From positions 3,596,001 through 3,660,000 of the forward strand of contig NZ_CP125655.1 in NCBI RefSeq assembly GCF_030053835.1: DNA of 64,000 bases, given 5' to 3'. Both the position numbers and the translations under genes were made by a program. Of the stretch, positions 17,128 to 26,825 are shown one piece after another. The stretch is from Cellulomonas sp. ES6. GTDB taxonomy: Bacteria > Actinomycetota > Actinomycetes > Actinomycetales > Cellulomonadaceae. The notes below the pieces were generated by a model, which saw only the letters and a program-made list of their open reading frames with translations, ran no database searches and was not told where the DNA came from. Positions within the stretch are counted from its first letter, which is position 1; each line of letters begins with the position of its first letter.

Positions 17128-18344
17128 AGTACGCCGTGATCGGTTCCGCGCTGTCGGGCAACAAGGGTGCCGCCGCCATGCTCGAGAGCGGGGTGCAGCA
17201 GCTGTCGGAGCGCGACCCGGAGGCCCGCTTCGTGCTGCTGAGCATGTACCCGCGCTCCGACGCCCAGCAGAACGAGTACCGGAACATGACGGTGCTCGAC
17301 GCCTCCCCGCTGCGGCTCGGCGTCCTCATCAACGGCGCGGCGCTGCTGCACCGGCTGCTGCCGCCGCTGCGCAAGGCCATCCAGGACGCGGTGCCGGAGG
17401 TCAAGGCGCTCGCGACCGCGGACGTGCTGCTGGACCAGGGCGGCATCACGTTCGTCGACGGCCGCGGCAAGTTCCTCGTCTACAACGTCGCGAGCATCCT
17501 GCCGGCGCTGTTCGTCGGGACCCCGGTGGTCAAGTGCGCGCAGGCCATGGGGCCGTTCCGCGAGCCGGCCAACCGGTTCGCCGCCAAGGCGCTGCTGCCC
17601 CGCATGGCGGCCATCGTCTCGCGCGGCGCGGTCACCCACGAGCACCTCGAGGGGCTGGGCCTGACGAACGTGACGGAGGGCGCCGACCTGGCGTTCACCC
17701 TGGACGTCACGGAGCAGGACGCGGCCCGCGCCCGCGAGGCCGTGGACACGTCGTTCTTCGACGGCGGCGACGTCGTCGGCGTCTCGCCGTCCGCGGTGCT
17801 GCGCAAGGGCGCGGAGGCCCGCGGCGAGGACTACGTCGGCGAGGTGGCCCGCCTGGTCGACCACATCACCGGCGAGCTGGGCCGCCCGGTGTTCCTGGTC
17901 GCCCACAGCGCCCGCGGCAACACCGACAAGACGCACAACAACGACCTGCCGCTGTGCCGCGAGATCTACGCGCGCCTGCGGGACACCAGCAAGGTGCTGT
18001 TCGTGGACGCCGAGCTCGGGTCCCAGGGCCTGCGGTACCTCATCGGGCGCTGCGACCTGTTCGTGGCGTCCCGGTTCCACGCGATGGTGTCCTCGCTCGC
18101 GACGGGCGTCCCGACCCTGGTGATCGGGTGGAGCCACAAGTACCGCGAGGTGCTGGACATGTTCGGGCTCGCGGAGTGGGCGCTCGGGCACGACGCCGCC
18201 ACCGAGGAGGGCGTCCGCGCGAAGCTCGCGGAGCTCGTCGAGCGGCGCGCCGCCGTGCGCGAGCAGCTCGCGGCCGCGCTGCCGGCGGTGCGCGAGAAGG
18301 CGCTGCGCCAGGTCGACGTCATCCTGCGGGTCGCGCGCGGCTGA
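17124..18344 (+). CDS. Polysaccharide pyruvyl transferase family protein
   Basis: The 406-residue protein matches the PS_pyruv_trans family: an N-terminal GSALSGNKGAAAMLESG nucleotide-like loop, LLDQGGITFVDGRG, CAQAMGPFRE, and the C-terminal FVASRFHAMVSSLATGVPTLVIGWSHKYRE. Enzymes of this family transfer pyruvate from phosphoenolpyruvate to sugar hydroxyls to make acidic ketals. In actinobacteria such ketals can anchor S-layer-type proteins or change wall charge. The ATG overlaps the previous TGA and has AAGGAAGG upstream. It ends the operon begun at 15081. Confidence 0.88.
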   Translation: MKYAVIGSALSGNKGAAAMLESGVQQLSERDPEARFVLLSMYPRSDAQQNEYRNMTVLDASPLRLGVLINGAALLHRLLPPLRKAIQDAVPEVKALATADVLLDQGGITFVDGRGKFLVYNVASILPALFVGTPVVKCAQAMGPFREPANRFAAKALLPRMAAIVSRGAVTHEHLEGLGLTNVTEGADLAFTLDVTEQDAARAREAVDTSFFDGGDVVGVSPSAVLRKGAEARGEDYVGEVARLVDHITGELGRPVFLVAHSARGNTDKTHNNDLPLCREIYARLRDTSKVLFVDAELGSQGLRYLIGRCDLFVASRFHAMVSSLATGVPTLVIGWSHKYREVLDMFGLAEWALGHDAATEEGVRAKLAELVERRAAVREQLAAALPAVREKALRQVDVILRVARG

Positions 18345-18356
18345 GCCGCCGCTGGG

Positions 18357-18362
18357 TAGCAT
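18357..18362 (+). promoter_or_regulatory. -10 element TAGCAT upstream of manA
   Basis: TAGCAT lies 12 bases after the pyruvyl transferase stop and 56 bases before the TTG start of manA. It would give manA its own promoter. Confidence 0.45.
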
Positions 18363-18417
18363 CGGCGGCCACCGGTCCTCTCGGCCGGTCCGGCCGGCCA
18401 GCCAGGAGGACAGGGCG

Positions 18418-19620
18418 TTGTACCGACTGACCAGCTCCCTCCAGACGTACGCGTGGGGGTCGCCGACGGCGATCCCCACGCTGCTCGGCCTGCCGGCCAC
18501 CGGTGAGCCGGTCGCCGAGGCGTGGTTCGGCGCCCACCCGAGCGCGCCGTCGCGGTGCACCCGCGACGACGGCACCCCGGGTGCTCCGATGCCCGAGGTG
18601 ATCGCCGCCGACGCCGCTGCCGTGCTCGGGCCCGACGTCGAGGCCCGTTTCGGGCCGGGGCTGCCGTACCTGCTCAAGGTGATCGCGGCGCAGACCTCCC
18701 TGTCGCTCCAGGTCCACCCCCGCGTCGAGCGCGCCCGCGAGGGCTTCGCCCGCGAGGAGGCGGCGGGCGTCCCGCTGGACGCCCCCCACCGGAACTACAA
18801 GGACCGCAACCACAAGCCCGAGCTCGTGTACGCGCTGACACGGTTCGAGGCCCTGTGCGGGTTCCGCGCGCCGCGCCGTGCGGCCGAGCTGCTCCACGGG
18901 CTCGACGCCCCGCTCGCCAAGGACCTGCGCGAGGTGCTCGCCGCGCAGCCGTCGGCGGCGGGGATCCGGGCGGCGTTCACCCGCCTGCTGCGACCCGAGA
19001 CCCGCCCGACGCCCGAGGAGGTGCGCGAGGTGGCCGACGCGTGCGCCGCCCGCCTGGCGGAGGGCTCCCCGTCGCCGCGGGCGGACCGGACGGTCGTGCG
19101 GCTGCAGGAGGCCTACCCGGGCGACCCCGGCGTGGTGACCTCGCTCCTGCTCAACCCCGTGACCCTCCAGCCCGGCGACGCCCTGTTCGTCCCGGCCGGC
19201 GGCGTCCACGCGTACCTCAAGGGCGTCGGCATCGAGATCATGGCGTCGTCCGACAACGTGCTGCGCGCCGGGCTCACGCCCAAGCACGTCGACGTCGACG
19301 AGCTGCTGCGCAACGTCGACTACGTCGCGGCGCCGCCGATCCGCATCGCCCCCGAGAAGTTCCACGGGGCCACCCGGGTGTACTACGCGCCGGTGGACGA
19401 CTTCGAGCTGTCGGTCACGCGGGTGTCCGACGGCCAGACGCACCCGCTCCCGGGGCGCGGGCCGCGCGTGCTGCTCTGCCTCGAGGGCCGGCTCACGGTG
19501 TCCTCCACGGCCGACGGGCAGCTCGAGCTCACGCGCGGGCAGGCGGCGTTCGTGCCGGCCTCCGACGGCGAGCTGACCGTGCGGGGCGGCGGCACGCTGG
19601 TGCAGGCCGACGTCCCCTGA
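18418..19620 (+). CDS. manA: Mannose-6-phosphate isomerase, class I
   Basis: This 400-residue type I phosphomannose isomerase interconverts fructose-6-phosphate and mannose-6-phosphate, feeding GDP-mannose synthesis with ManB downstream. Zinc ligands are all visible: Gln98 and His100 in SLQVHP, Glu135 in HKPELVYAL and His264 in PAGGVHAYLKG. The start is TTG at 18418, supported by AGGAGG eight bases upstream. It begins a plus-strand pair with the membrane protein that follows four bases after its stop. Confidence 0.93.
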   Translation: MYRLTSSLQTYAWGSPTAIPTLLGLPATGEPVAEAWFGAHPSAPSRCTRDDGTPGAPMPEVIAADAAAVLGPDVEARFGPGLPYLLKVIAAQTSLSLQVHPRVERAREGFAREEAAGVPLDAPHRNYKDRNHKPELVYALTRFEALCGFRAPRRAAELLHGLDAPLAKDLREVLAAQPSAAGIRAAFTRLLRPETRPTPEEVREVADACAARLAEGSPSPRADRTVVRLQEAYPGDPGVVTSLLLNPVTLQPGDALFVPAGGVHAYLKGVGIEIMASSDNVLRAGLTPKHVDVDELLRNVDYVAAPPIRIAPEKFHGATRVYYAPVDDFELSVTRVSDGQTHPLPGRGPRVLLCLEGRLTVSSTADGQLELTRGQAAFVPASDGELTVRGGGTLVQADVP

Positions 19621-19624
19621 CGCC

Positions 19625-21742
19625 GTGAGCGAGGTGCGCGTGCCGGCGCCCCGCGGCGCGGCCCGGGCGGCGCGCGTGCTGCTGGGCCTGCCCGACCGGC
19701 TCCCGGTGCTGCTGCTGGCCGTGGGCCTGGCGGCGCTGCTCGCGGTGCTCGCCGGACGGGCCACACCGGTGGTGGTGCTGCCGCTCGCGGCGCTGCTCGC
19801 CGCCGCCACGTGGCGCCTCGTCCCGCCGCCCCCGCCGGCGACCCGGGGGCAGCTGCTGGCCCTCGGCGGGCTCGCGGTGCTCGTGACCGGCTGGGTGGTG
19901 CTCGGCCTGCGCGCCGTGGCGGAGTACGTCGTGGTGAACCGCGACCCCGGCTTCCTCACGCTGAAGGCGCTGTGGCTCACGGACCACCCGTCCGCGCCGG
20001 TCCCGGTCGGCGCGGCGCAGGCCGCCGCGGCCGCGGTGCCCGGCGCGAGCGCGGCGACGGAGGCGTTCGCGCTGCACGGCGGCGCGCTCCACGCCCAGGG
20101 CAGCTCGATGCTGCCCGCGCTGCTCGCGGTCCAGGGCTGGGCCGGCGGCGAGCGCGCGGTGCTCGCGGGGAACGTGACGATCGGGGCCGTGGGCCTGGTC
20201 GCGGTGTTCGCGCTCGCGCGACGGCTGGTCGGCCCGGGCTGGGCCCTGCTGCCGGTGGCCGCCCTGGGTCTGAGCCTGCCCTACCTGGTGCTCACGCGGG
20301 CGGCCTACACCGAGCCGCTCACCGTGGCGCTGCTCTGCGGCGGCCTCGCGGTGGCGCTCGGCACGTGGCAGGCCGGCGGGCGCCGGGCCGGGGCGCGCTG
20401 GGCGCTCGCGGGGCTGCTGGTGGGGGCCGTCGGGACGGCCCGGATCGACGGGGCGGTCGCCGTGGCGGGGCTCGCGGTGGGCGTGGCCGTCGTCGGCGCG
20501 ACGCCGCTCGGCGCGCGGGACCGGCGGGCGGCCGCCCGGGGCGGGGTCGCCGCCCTGGCCGCGGCGTCGGCGGCCGTGGCCCTCGGCCTGGTGGACGTGC
20601 TCGTGCTCAGCCCGGACTACGTCGGGGAGCGGGCGGGGCGCGTGACGGCGCTGCTGGTCGCGACCGCGGTCCTCGTCGCGGTGGCGGTCGCCGTGCTGCT
20701 GGCGCCGGGCCGCCTGCTCGCGCGGGTGCGGGGCGCGGTGCACGCCCGCCGCCGGCCGCTGGGGACGGTCGCGGCCGTCGCCGTGGTGGCCCTCGGCGTG
20801 GTGCTGGCGTCCCGGCCGCTGTGGTGGCAGGCGCACCACACGGACCCGGGGAGCGGGTACGGCTACGCGGTGAGCGTCCTGCAGCAGGCGGCGGGGGAGC
20901 CGGTCGACCCGTCGCGCTCCTACGACGAGCGCTCGCTCGCGTGGGTGTCGTGGTACCTGGGTGTCCCGGTGGTGGTGCTGGGGTTCGCGGGGTTGGCGCT
21001 GCTCGCGCGCCGGGCCGTGGCGCGCCGGGACGCGGGAGCCGCGCTGGTGGTGGCGGTGGTCGGTGTCGCGGCGGTGTTCCCGCTGGTGCGCGTGAGCATC
21101 ACGCCGGACCAGGTGTGGGCCGTGCGGCGCCTCGTCCCGGCGACGTTCCCGGGGCTGCTGGTCGCGGCGACGTGCGCGCTCGCGGCGCTCGCGGGGGCGG
21201 CCCGGCCGCGTGGTCCCGCGGTGCGGGCCGCCCGCGGGGCGCCGTCGCGCGCCGTGGTGCGGGGCCGCCGCGTCGTCGCGGGCGTCCTGGCCGTCGCCGT
21301 CGTGGCGTTCCCCCTGACCACGTGGCGTCCCGGGGCGGGCGTCGTCGAGCTCTCCGGCCGTGCCACGCAGGCGCACGCGGTCTGCGACGCGCTGGACGAC
21401 CTCGGCGTGGACCGCGTCGTGTGGACGCACTCCAGCCCGTTCCGGTACCTGGCGACGCTGCGGGTGCTGTGCGACGTCGAGGTGGTCGAGCTGCTCGAAC
21501 CGCCGTCGGCGGCCGACCTCGCGGCGATCCGCGACGCGTGGGGCGGGGGACCGGTCGCGGCGCTGTCGTTCGACGCCGCGGACTACCCGTGGTCCGTGCC
21601 CCCGTCCGCGTCGGTCGGCGGCACGTGGTCGCAGACGCTGGGCCGCACCCTCACCGGACCGCCCCGCGAGGTGGACACCACCTGGAGCGAGGTGTGGGTC
21701 GGGCTCGTGCAGGAGGACGGGACGGTGGCCCCGGCGGGCTGA
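19625..21742 (+). CDS. Large polytopic membrane protein, possible GT-C glycosyltransferase
   Basis: The 705-residue protein has about twelve helices. An early soluble loop (AVAEYVVVNRDPGFLTLKALW) is followed by HGGALHAQGSSMLPA and RAAYTEPLTVALL. A C-terminal soluble region of about 130 residues (from DALDDLGVDRVVWTHSS) could be extracytoplasmic. The helix-loop pattern and the cell-wall context fit a GT-C enzyme, but no definite family residue is recognised. GTG start four bases after manA, with no good ribosome site, so translation may be coupled. It converges on the TIGR03089-type gene with a six-base gap. Confidence 0.7.
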   Translation: MSEVRVPAPRGAARAARVLLGLPDRLPVLLLAVGLAALLAVLAGRATPVVVLPLAALLAAATWRLVPPPPPATRGQLLALGGLAVLVTGWVVLGLRAVAEYVVVNRDPGFLTLKALWLTDHPSAPVPVGAAQAAAAAVPGASAATEAFALHGGALHAQGSSMLPALLAVQGWAGGERAVLAGNVTIGAVGLVAVFALARRLVGPGWALLPVAALGLSLPYLVLTRAAYTEPLTVALLCGGLAVALGTWQAGGRRAGARWALAGLLVGAVGTARIDGAVAVAGLAVGVAVVGATPLGARDRRAAARGGVAALAAASAAVALGLVDVLVLSPDYVGERAGRVTALLVATAVLVAVAVAVLLAPGRLLARVRGAVHARRRPLGTVAAVAVVALGVVLASRPLWWQAHHTDPGSGYGYAVSVLQQAAGEPVDPSRSYDERSLAWVSWYLGVPVVVLGFAGLALLARRAVARRDAGAALVVAVVGVAAVFPLVRVSITPDQVWAVRRLVPATFPGLLVAATCALAALAGAARPRGPAVRAARGAPSRAVVRGRRVVAGVLAVAVVAFPLTTWRPGAGVVELSGRATQAHAVCDALDDLGVDRVVWTHSSPFRYLATLRVLCDVEVVELLEPPSAADLAAIRDAWGGGPVAALSFDAADYPWSVPPSASVGGTWSQTLGRTLTGPPREVDTTWSEVWVGLVQEDGTVAPAG

Positions 21743-21748
21743 CGGGTG

Positions 21749-22513
21749 TCAGAGCCGGGCGGTGACGCGCTCCGTCGCCGCCACCCGGTCCGCCCGCGCG
21801 GCGTCGTCGCCGGCCTCGGGGCGCAGCAGCACCACCGACCCGCCCCCCGCCAGCACGCCCAGCACCGCGAGGGCGGCCGACGGCGTGGCCGCCCGGTCGT
21901 CGCCGACCTCGAGCAGCACGCGGGCCCCCGCGGCGCCGTCCCGCGCGGCCGCGCCCGCCGCCCGCTCGAGCAGGTCCGCGTGCCGCACCTCCCCGCCCGG
22001 CACGCCGGCGAGGGCCTCCCGCTGCGGCTCGACCTCCGGCGCCCAGCCGACGACGTCGCCGTACGTCATGACCGAGGCCGCCGCGTCGAGCGCACCGGGC
22101 GGCAGGCCGCCGTCGAACCGGCGCGCCAGCGCGGGCAGCGCGACGGCGACCACCGCGGCGCCCCGCGGCGCGGCGGCGTCCGGGCGGTCGGTCACGACGA
22201 CGTCGCCGTCCGGGGCGCCGGGCGGCAGGACCGTCGCGCCGACGCGCCAGGCGGCGAGCGTCCACACCACCGAGCGCCAGTGCGGCGGCAGGTCGACCCG
22301 CACCGTCGTGCCCGGTCCGGCGTCCAGCTCCTCGACGAGGAGGTTGGTGGTCTTGCTCACCCAGTTGTCGAGCACGGCCCCGGAGAGCTCGATGCGCTCC
22401 CCGGCGGGCCCGTACCACGTGACGCGGGGGCGGCCCGGCTCGGTGAGCAGCGCGGACAGCGCGGCGGCGACGGTGGCGGGCCGGCGGGGGCTCGGCGGGG
22501 GAGTCGTGGGCAC
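21749..22513 (-). CDS. TIGR03089-family protein (Rv3268-like, truncated adenylation-fold)
   Basis: The 254-residue protein resembles the short actinobacterial family related to AMP-binding enzymes but lacking most of the adenylation core. The N-terminus has RVTWYGPAGERIELSGAVL and NWVSKTTNLLVEELDAG; further on is the HWRSVVWTLAAWRVGATVL strand-helix. No AMP-binding P-loop or C-terminal lysine domain is present. It is a conserved neighbour of whiB2 and rml genes in actinobacteria, and its function is unknown. Start GTG at 22513 is the first codon with full homology; its ribosome site is poor. Confidence 0.75.
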   Translation of the reverse strand: MPTTPPPSPRRPATVAAALSALLTEPGRPRVTWYGPAGERIELSGAVLDNWVSKTTNLLVEELDAGPGTTVRVDLPPHWRSVVWTLAAWRVGATVLPPGAPDGDVVVTDRPDAAAPRGAAVVAVALPALARRFDGGLPPGALDAAASVMTYGDVVGWAPEVEPQREALAGVPGGEVRHADLLERAAGAAARDGAAGARVLLEVGDDRAATPSAALAVLGVLAGGGSVVLLRPEAGDDAARADRVAATERVTARL

Positions 22514-22591
22514 GGACGGCAGCCTAGGTGCCGCACGACGACGCTCAACCGGACAAATCGCCCGCAGAGTCCGCCAATAGCACTCTTCCGC

Positions 22592-22620
22592 TTGACTACG
22601 CCGAACGACACGCGTGTAAT
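22592..22620 (+). promoter_or_regulatory. Sigma-70-type promoter of the WhiB gene
   Basis: TTGACT (22592-22597) and TGTAAT (22615-22620) are separated by 17 bases, an almost consensus housekeeping promoter and the best in the window. Transcription would start near 22627, giving a leader of about 60 bases. The surrounding bases are clearly more AT-rich than average. Confidence 0.7.
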
Positions 22621-22688
22621 TCCCTGGAACGGCCCGTGCTGCGGCAGCCGCTGACCACTGATCACCGAGCACGACGGGGGAGGCACAC

Positions 22689-23027
22689 ATGTGGAGTCTG
22701 CTCGATGACGAGGGACCCTTCCCGTCCGACGCCGGAGCCGAGGCTCCCCGCCAGGACCCGGCGCTCGCGAGCGTCCTGCCGCTGTTCGGCGCGCCCGAGG
22801 ACGACGGCATCATGGGCTGGCAGGAGCGCGCGCTGTGCGCCCAGACCGACCCCGAGGCGTTCTTCCCCGAGAAGGGCGGCTCGACCCGCGAGGCCAAGAA
22901 GGTCTGCTCCGGCTGCGAGGTGCGGGGCGAGTGCCTGGAGTACGCGCTGGAGCACGACGAGCGCTTCGGCATCTGGGGCGGGCTCTCCGAGCGCGAGCGG
23001 CGCAAGCTCAAGCGGCGTGTGGTCTGA
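22689..23027 (+). CDS. whiB2: WhiB-family iron-sulfur transcription factor (WhiB2/WhmD-like)
   Basis: The 112-residue protein has the four Fe-S cysteines Cys50, Cys73, Cys76 and Cys82 in the C-x22-C-x2-C-x5-C pattern. The GIWGG turn (residues 94-98) and the basic end RERRKLKRR complete the family. WhiB2/WhmD controls septation and division in mycobacteria. Assignment to that subgroup rests on the rml/manB/DUF3499 neighbourhood as well as sequence. GGGGGAGG precedes the ATG. The promoter and 60-base leader fit independent regulation. Confidence 0.9.
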   Translation: MWSLLDDEGPFPSDAGAEAPRQDPALASVLPLFGAPEDDGIMGWQERALCAQTDPEAFFPEKGGSTREAKKVCSGCEVRGECLEYALEHDERFGIWGGLSERERRKLKRRVV

Positions 23028-23054
23028 CCCCCGCCTCGCGGGGGTGCTGACGTC

Positions 23055-26000
23055 GTGAGCACCACCGCGCCGGACGCCCCCGCGCCCGCCACCGGGTCGC
23101 TGGCCGCACCGGCGCCCGTGACGGCGGTGCTCGTGACCCACGGCGTCACCGGCTTCCTGGCGACCTCGCTGCGCGCGCTGGCCGCGCAGGTGCGAGCGCC
23201 CGCCCGCGTCCTGGTCGTCGACGCCGGCGACCGCCCCGACCCCGCCCTCGCGGCGACCGTCCGCGACGCCGGCCTGCCCGCCGGCAGCACCACCGTCCTG
23301 ACCGCCACCGGCGCGCGGACCTTCGGCGACGCGGTGCGTGCGGTGGTCGCGGCCGAGCGCGCCGGCGCCCCGCGCTGGCTGTGGCTGCTCCACGACGACT
23401 CCGCGCCCGACCCCACCGCGCTGGCCGAGCTGGTCCGGGCCGTCGAGGCCGCCCCCTCGGTGGCCGTCGCCGGCGTGAAGCAGCGCACCTGGACCGCGCC
23501 GGCGCGGCTGCTCGAGGTCGGCGTGCGCACGTCGCTGTCCGGTCGCCGGACGGTGGACGTCGAGCCCGGGGAGGTCGACCAGGGCCAGCACGACGGGCGC
23601 GAGGACGTGCTGGGCGTCGGGCTGGTCGGCGCGCTCGTGCGGCGCGACGTCTGGGAGGACCTGCGCGGCACCGACCCCGCCCTGGGCCCGTTCGGCGACG
23701 GGCTGGACCTGTGCCGTCGTGCGCGGCTCGCGGGCCACCGGGTCGTGGTCGTGCCCGCCGCCGTGGTCCGGCACGCCCAGGCCGGCTACCACGCGCTGCG
23801 CGACCCGGGCACCGACGTCGCCCAGGTCGTGGACCTCGACGCGGACGGGGAGCCCGACAACGCCGACCCGCGCCGCTCGTACGCCGCCCGGCGCACCGCC
23901 CTGCTGCACCAGCGCCTGGTCTGGGCGCCGCTGCCGCTCCTGCCGCTCGTCGCCGTGATGGCCGTCCTCGCCGGCGCGGTCCGGGTGCTGGTGCGCATCG
24001 CCGGCAAGGAACCCGTGCTCGCCGCCGCCGAGGTCGCCGCCCCGCTGCGCGCCCTCGGCCGCCCCGCCGCCGTGGTGCGGGCGCGCCGGCAGGCCCGCCG
24101 CACGCGGCGCCTGCCGCGGCGGACGCTGCGCCCGCTGCAGGCCGACGCCCGCACCGTGTGGCGCCAGTGGCGCGACCGGCGCCTCACGCGGGCGGAGGCC
24201 CGCCGCGTCGTGCGGGCGCCCTCGGAGCTCGAGCTGCGCGAGCTCGCGGCCCTCGCGGTGCGCCGACGTGCCGTGCTCGGTGCGCTCGCGGTGGTGCTCG
24301 TGGCGGTCACCGCCGTCGCGTTCGGCCCGCTGGTCACCCGGGCGCTCGGGGGCCAGACGCTGGTGGGCGGGGCGCTCGTCAGCGCCGCCTCCGGCCTCGG
24401 CGACGTCTGGGACGCGACGACGAGCACCTGGGTCGCGGGCGGGCTGGGCAACCCCGGTCCGGCGGACGCGCTGCTGACCGCGCTGCTGCCCGGCACGGCG
24501 CTCGCCGGGGGCAGCCTCGCGGTCGCCGTCACGGTGCTGCTGCTCGGCTCCGTGCTGCTCGCCGGGCTCGGCGCGTGGTTCGCCGCCGGCGCGGCGACGC
24601 GGTCCGTCGGCGTGCGGGCGTGGGCCGCCGTCGTCTGGGCGGCGCTGCCGAGCCTGCTGCTCGCCGCCGGTCAGGGGCGCGTGGGGGCCGTGCTGGTGCA
24701 CGTGGCGCTGCCGTGGCTCGTGCTCGCGCTGGCCCGGGCGGTCGGCGTGCAGCAGGTCGACGTCGTGCTGCCGGGGGTCGCCACGGCCGCCCGGGGCGCC
24801 GAGGCACCGCGCCCGGGCGCCGACCCCGGGGCGGACGAGTGGCCGGACCCCGAGGCGTGGGCGCGGGCCGGCGGGCACGGCGCGGCGGACGCGGGCGACG
24901 ACGCGGACGGGCACGAGGACGACGGTCCGGGCCGGGTGGGCCGCGGCCAGGCCGAGCGCCCGGGGCGGGAGGACCTCGCCGGCGGGGACGCGCCGACCCC
25001 GGTGCGCGGCACGCCGACGGTGGCGGCGAGCGGCAGCCGCGGCCCCGAGTCCGTGACGGCCCCGGTGGACGGGGATGCTCCCGGGGCGGAGCGCGACGCC
25101 GGGGCCGCGGACGAGGACGCCGCGGACGGGGGACGCGCCGCCGGCACCCCCGACGCCGCCTCCCGCGTGCCCGACGGCGACGCCGTCCCGCCCCCCGCCC
25201 GGCCGTCCGGCTCGATCGCGGCCGCCGCCGCCGCGTCGCTCGCCTTCGCCGCCGTCGCGGCGGGTGCACCGTCCCTGCTGCTGCCCGGCGTGCTCGTGCT
25301 GCTGGTCGTCGCCGCGTGCTCCCCGGCGGGCCGCCGGGGGCGCGTCGTGCTGGCGGCCGTGCCCGCGCTGGTCCTGCTCGGCCCGACCCTCGCCGCCGCC
25401 GTCTCTCGGGGCACCGAGGGCGTGCGGCTGCTGCTCGCCGACCCGGGCGCACCGACCGCGTCGTCGGCGCCCTCGGCGACGGCGGCGCTGCTGGGCGTGC
25501 CCGCGGACGCGGGCGCGCTCGTGCCGTCGTGGCTGCCGCTGCCCGACGCGGTCGCCGCGTGGTGGCCGGCGGTGCCGGGCGGCGCGATCGCCCTCCTGGC
25601 CCTCCTCGCGCTGCTGCGGGGCGCCCCGCACGCGCGGGCGGTGCGCCTGGGCTGGTTCACGGCGGCCGTCGGCGTCGGAGCGGCCCTGGTCGCGGTGCGG
25701 GTCGTGGTCGGGGACGACGACGGCACGGCGGTGACCGGGTGGGCCGGCGCGGGGGCGTCCGTCGCCGCCGCGGGGCTCCTCACGGCCGCGGTCGTCGGCA
25801 CGCGGGGCCTGAGCGCGCGGCTGGGCCGGGCGACGTTCGGCTGGCGGCAGCTCACGGCGGTCGCGGTGGCGGCGGTCGTGGTCGTGCTGCCGCTGGTCGC
25901 CTGGGGCGGGTGGGCGCTGGACGTCCGGCACGGCACCGCCTCGGAGCTGCGCACCATGGACCGGGCAGTCGTCCCGGCCATCGGGCGGCAGACGCAGCAG

Positions 26001-26825
26001 TCCGAGGACGCGCCGCGCGTGCTCGCGCTGTCCCCGTCTGACGACGGCCGCGTCACCGAGTGGCAGCTGCTGCGGGGCGACGGACCGCGCGTCCTGGACG
26101 ACGCCGCGGCCACCCGCACCGCCGGGCTGGACGGGCCGCTCGGCGACCCGTCGGCGGCGGAGGCCGACGAGGCCACCGCCGAGGTGCAGGCCGCCGTGGG
26201 CCGGCTGTCGGTGGGCTCGAGCACCGACGTGGCGGCCCAGCTCGCGGCGCTCGCGGTGGCGGACGTGCTCGTGCCGCCGCTGCCCGCCGACCGCTCCGGC
26301 GAGGTGGCGGCCCAGCAGGCCCGCGCGTCGCTGATCGGTCGCCTGGACTCGACGCCCGGCCTGGAGCGGATCACCGACGGCCGCAGCGGCGTGATCTGGC
26401 GGGTGCAGCCCTCCGCGGACGCGTCCTCGGGCACGGCCGTCACCGCGTGGGCGCGGCTGGTGCCGGACGCCGGGGCGGTCCGCGACGCCGAGCGGCTGAC
26501 GGGTGACGGCGCCGAGGCCGTGCCGGCGCAGCCCGGCGTCGTCGGGCGCGTCGACACCCGGATCGGGCCCGGCGACGAGGGCCGGCTGCTCGTGCTGGCC
26601 GAGCGCAGCGACCGCGGCTGGCGGGCGACGCTCGACGGCCGGCCGCTGCGGGCCGTCGACGACGGGTGGCGTCAGACCTTCGAGGTGGGCGCGTCGGGCG
26701 GGCGGCTCGTCGTCGTGCACGACGCCCCCGGTGAGACGGCGTGGACCGTCGCGCAGGTGGTGGTCGGCGTGCTGGCGCTGCTGCTCGCGCTGCCGGTCCG
26801 GCGCAGGCGGGCGGGACGACGATGA
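23055..26825 (+). CDS. Giant GT2-family glycosyltransferase with transmembrane C-terminal region
   Basis: The 1256-residue protein begins with a GT2 domain (about 20-270): VTAVLVTHG, LWLLHDDSAPDPTALAE as the DxD region, VGLVGALVRRDVWE and a basic tail. Helices at ~300-325 and ~407-440 follow, then several more to 565. Residues 570-715 are a low-complexity Asp/Gly/Ala/Pro stretch, probably a disordered loop. Another helix group (718-960) and a soluble C-terminal domain ending with one helix and RRRRAGRR complete it. Such GT2-membrane fusions sit beside whiB2 and DUF5719 in many actinobacteria and are probably wall-polymer enzymes. GTG start; stop overlaps the next ATG. Confidence 0.8.
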   Translation: MSTTAPDAPAPATGSLAAPAPVTAVLVTHGVTGFLATSLRALAAQVRAPARVLVVDAGDRPDPALAATVRDAGLPAGSTTVLTATGARTFGDAVRAVVAAERAGAPRWLWLLHDDSAPDPTALAELVRAVEAAPSVAVAGVKQRTWTAPARLLEVGVRTSLSGRRTVDVEPGEVDQGQHDGREDVLGVGLVGALVRRDVWEDLRGTDPALGPFGDGLDLCRRARLAGHRVVVVPAAVVRHAQAGYHALRDPGTDVAQVVDLDADGEPDNADPRRSYAARRTALLHQRLVWAPLPLLPLVAVMAVLAGAVRVLVRIAGKEPVLAAAEVAAPLRALGRPAAVVRARRQARRTRRLPRRTLRPLQADARTVWRQWRDRRLTRAEARRVVRAPSELELRELAALAVRRRAVLGALAVVLVAVTAVAFGPLVTRALGGQTLVGGALVSAASGLGDVWDATTSTWVAGGLGNPGPADALLTALLPGTALAGGSLAVAVTVLLLGSVLLAGLGAWFAAGAATRSVGVRAWAAVVWAALPSLLLAAGQGRVGAVLVHVALPWLVLALARAVGVQQVDVVLPGVATAARGAEAPRPGADPGADEWPDPEAWARAGGHGAADAGDDADGHEDDGPGRVGRGQAERPGREDLAGGDAPTPVRGTPTVAASGSRGPESVTAPVDGDAPGAERDAGAADEDAADGGRAAGTPDAASRVPDGDAVPPPARPSGSIAAAAAASLAFAAVAAGAPSLLLPGVLVLLVVAACSPAGRRGRVVLAAVPALVLLGPTLAAAVSRGTEGVRLLLADPGAPTASSAPSATAALLGVPADAGALVPSWLPLPDAVAAWWPAVPGGAIALLALLALLRGAPHARAVRLGWFTAAVGVGAALVAVRVVVGDDDGTAVTGWAGAGASVAAAGLLTAAVVGTRGLSARLGRATFGWRQLTAVAVAAVVVVLPLVAWGGWALDVRHGTASELRTMDRAVVPAIGRQTQQSEDAPRVLALSPSDDGRVTEWQLLRGDGPRVLDDAAATRTAGLDGPLGDPSAAEADEATAEVQAAVGRLSVGSSTDVAAQLAALAVADVLVPPLPADRSGEVAAQQARASLIGRLDSTPGLERITDGRSGVIWRVQPSADASSGTAVTAWARLVPDAGAVRDAERLTGDGAEAVPAQPGVVGRVDTRIGPGDEGRLLVLAERSDRGWRATLDGRPLRAVDDGWRQTFEVGASGGRLVVVHDAPGETAWTVAQVVVGVLALLLALPVRRRRAGRR

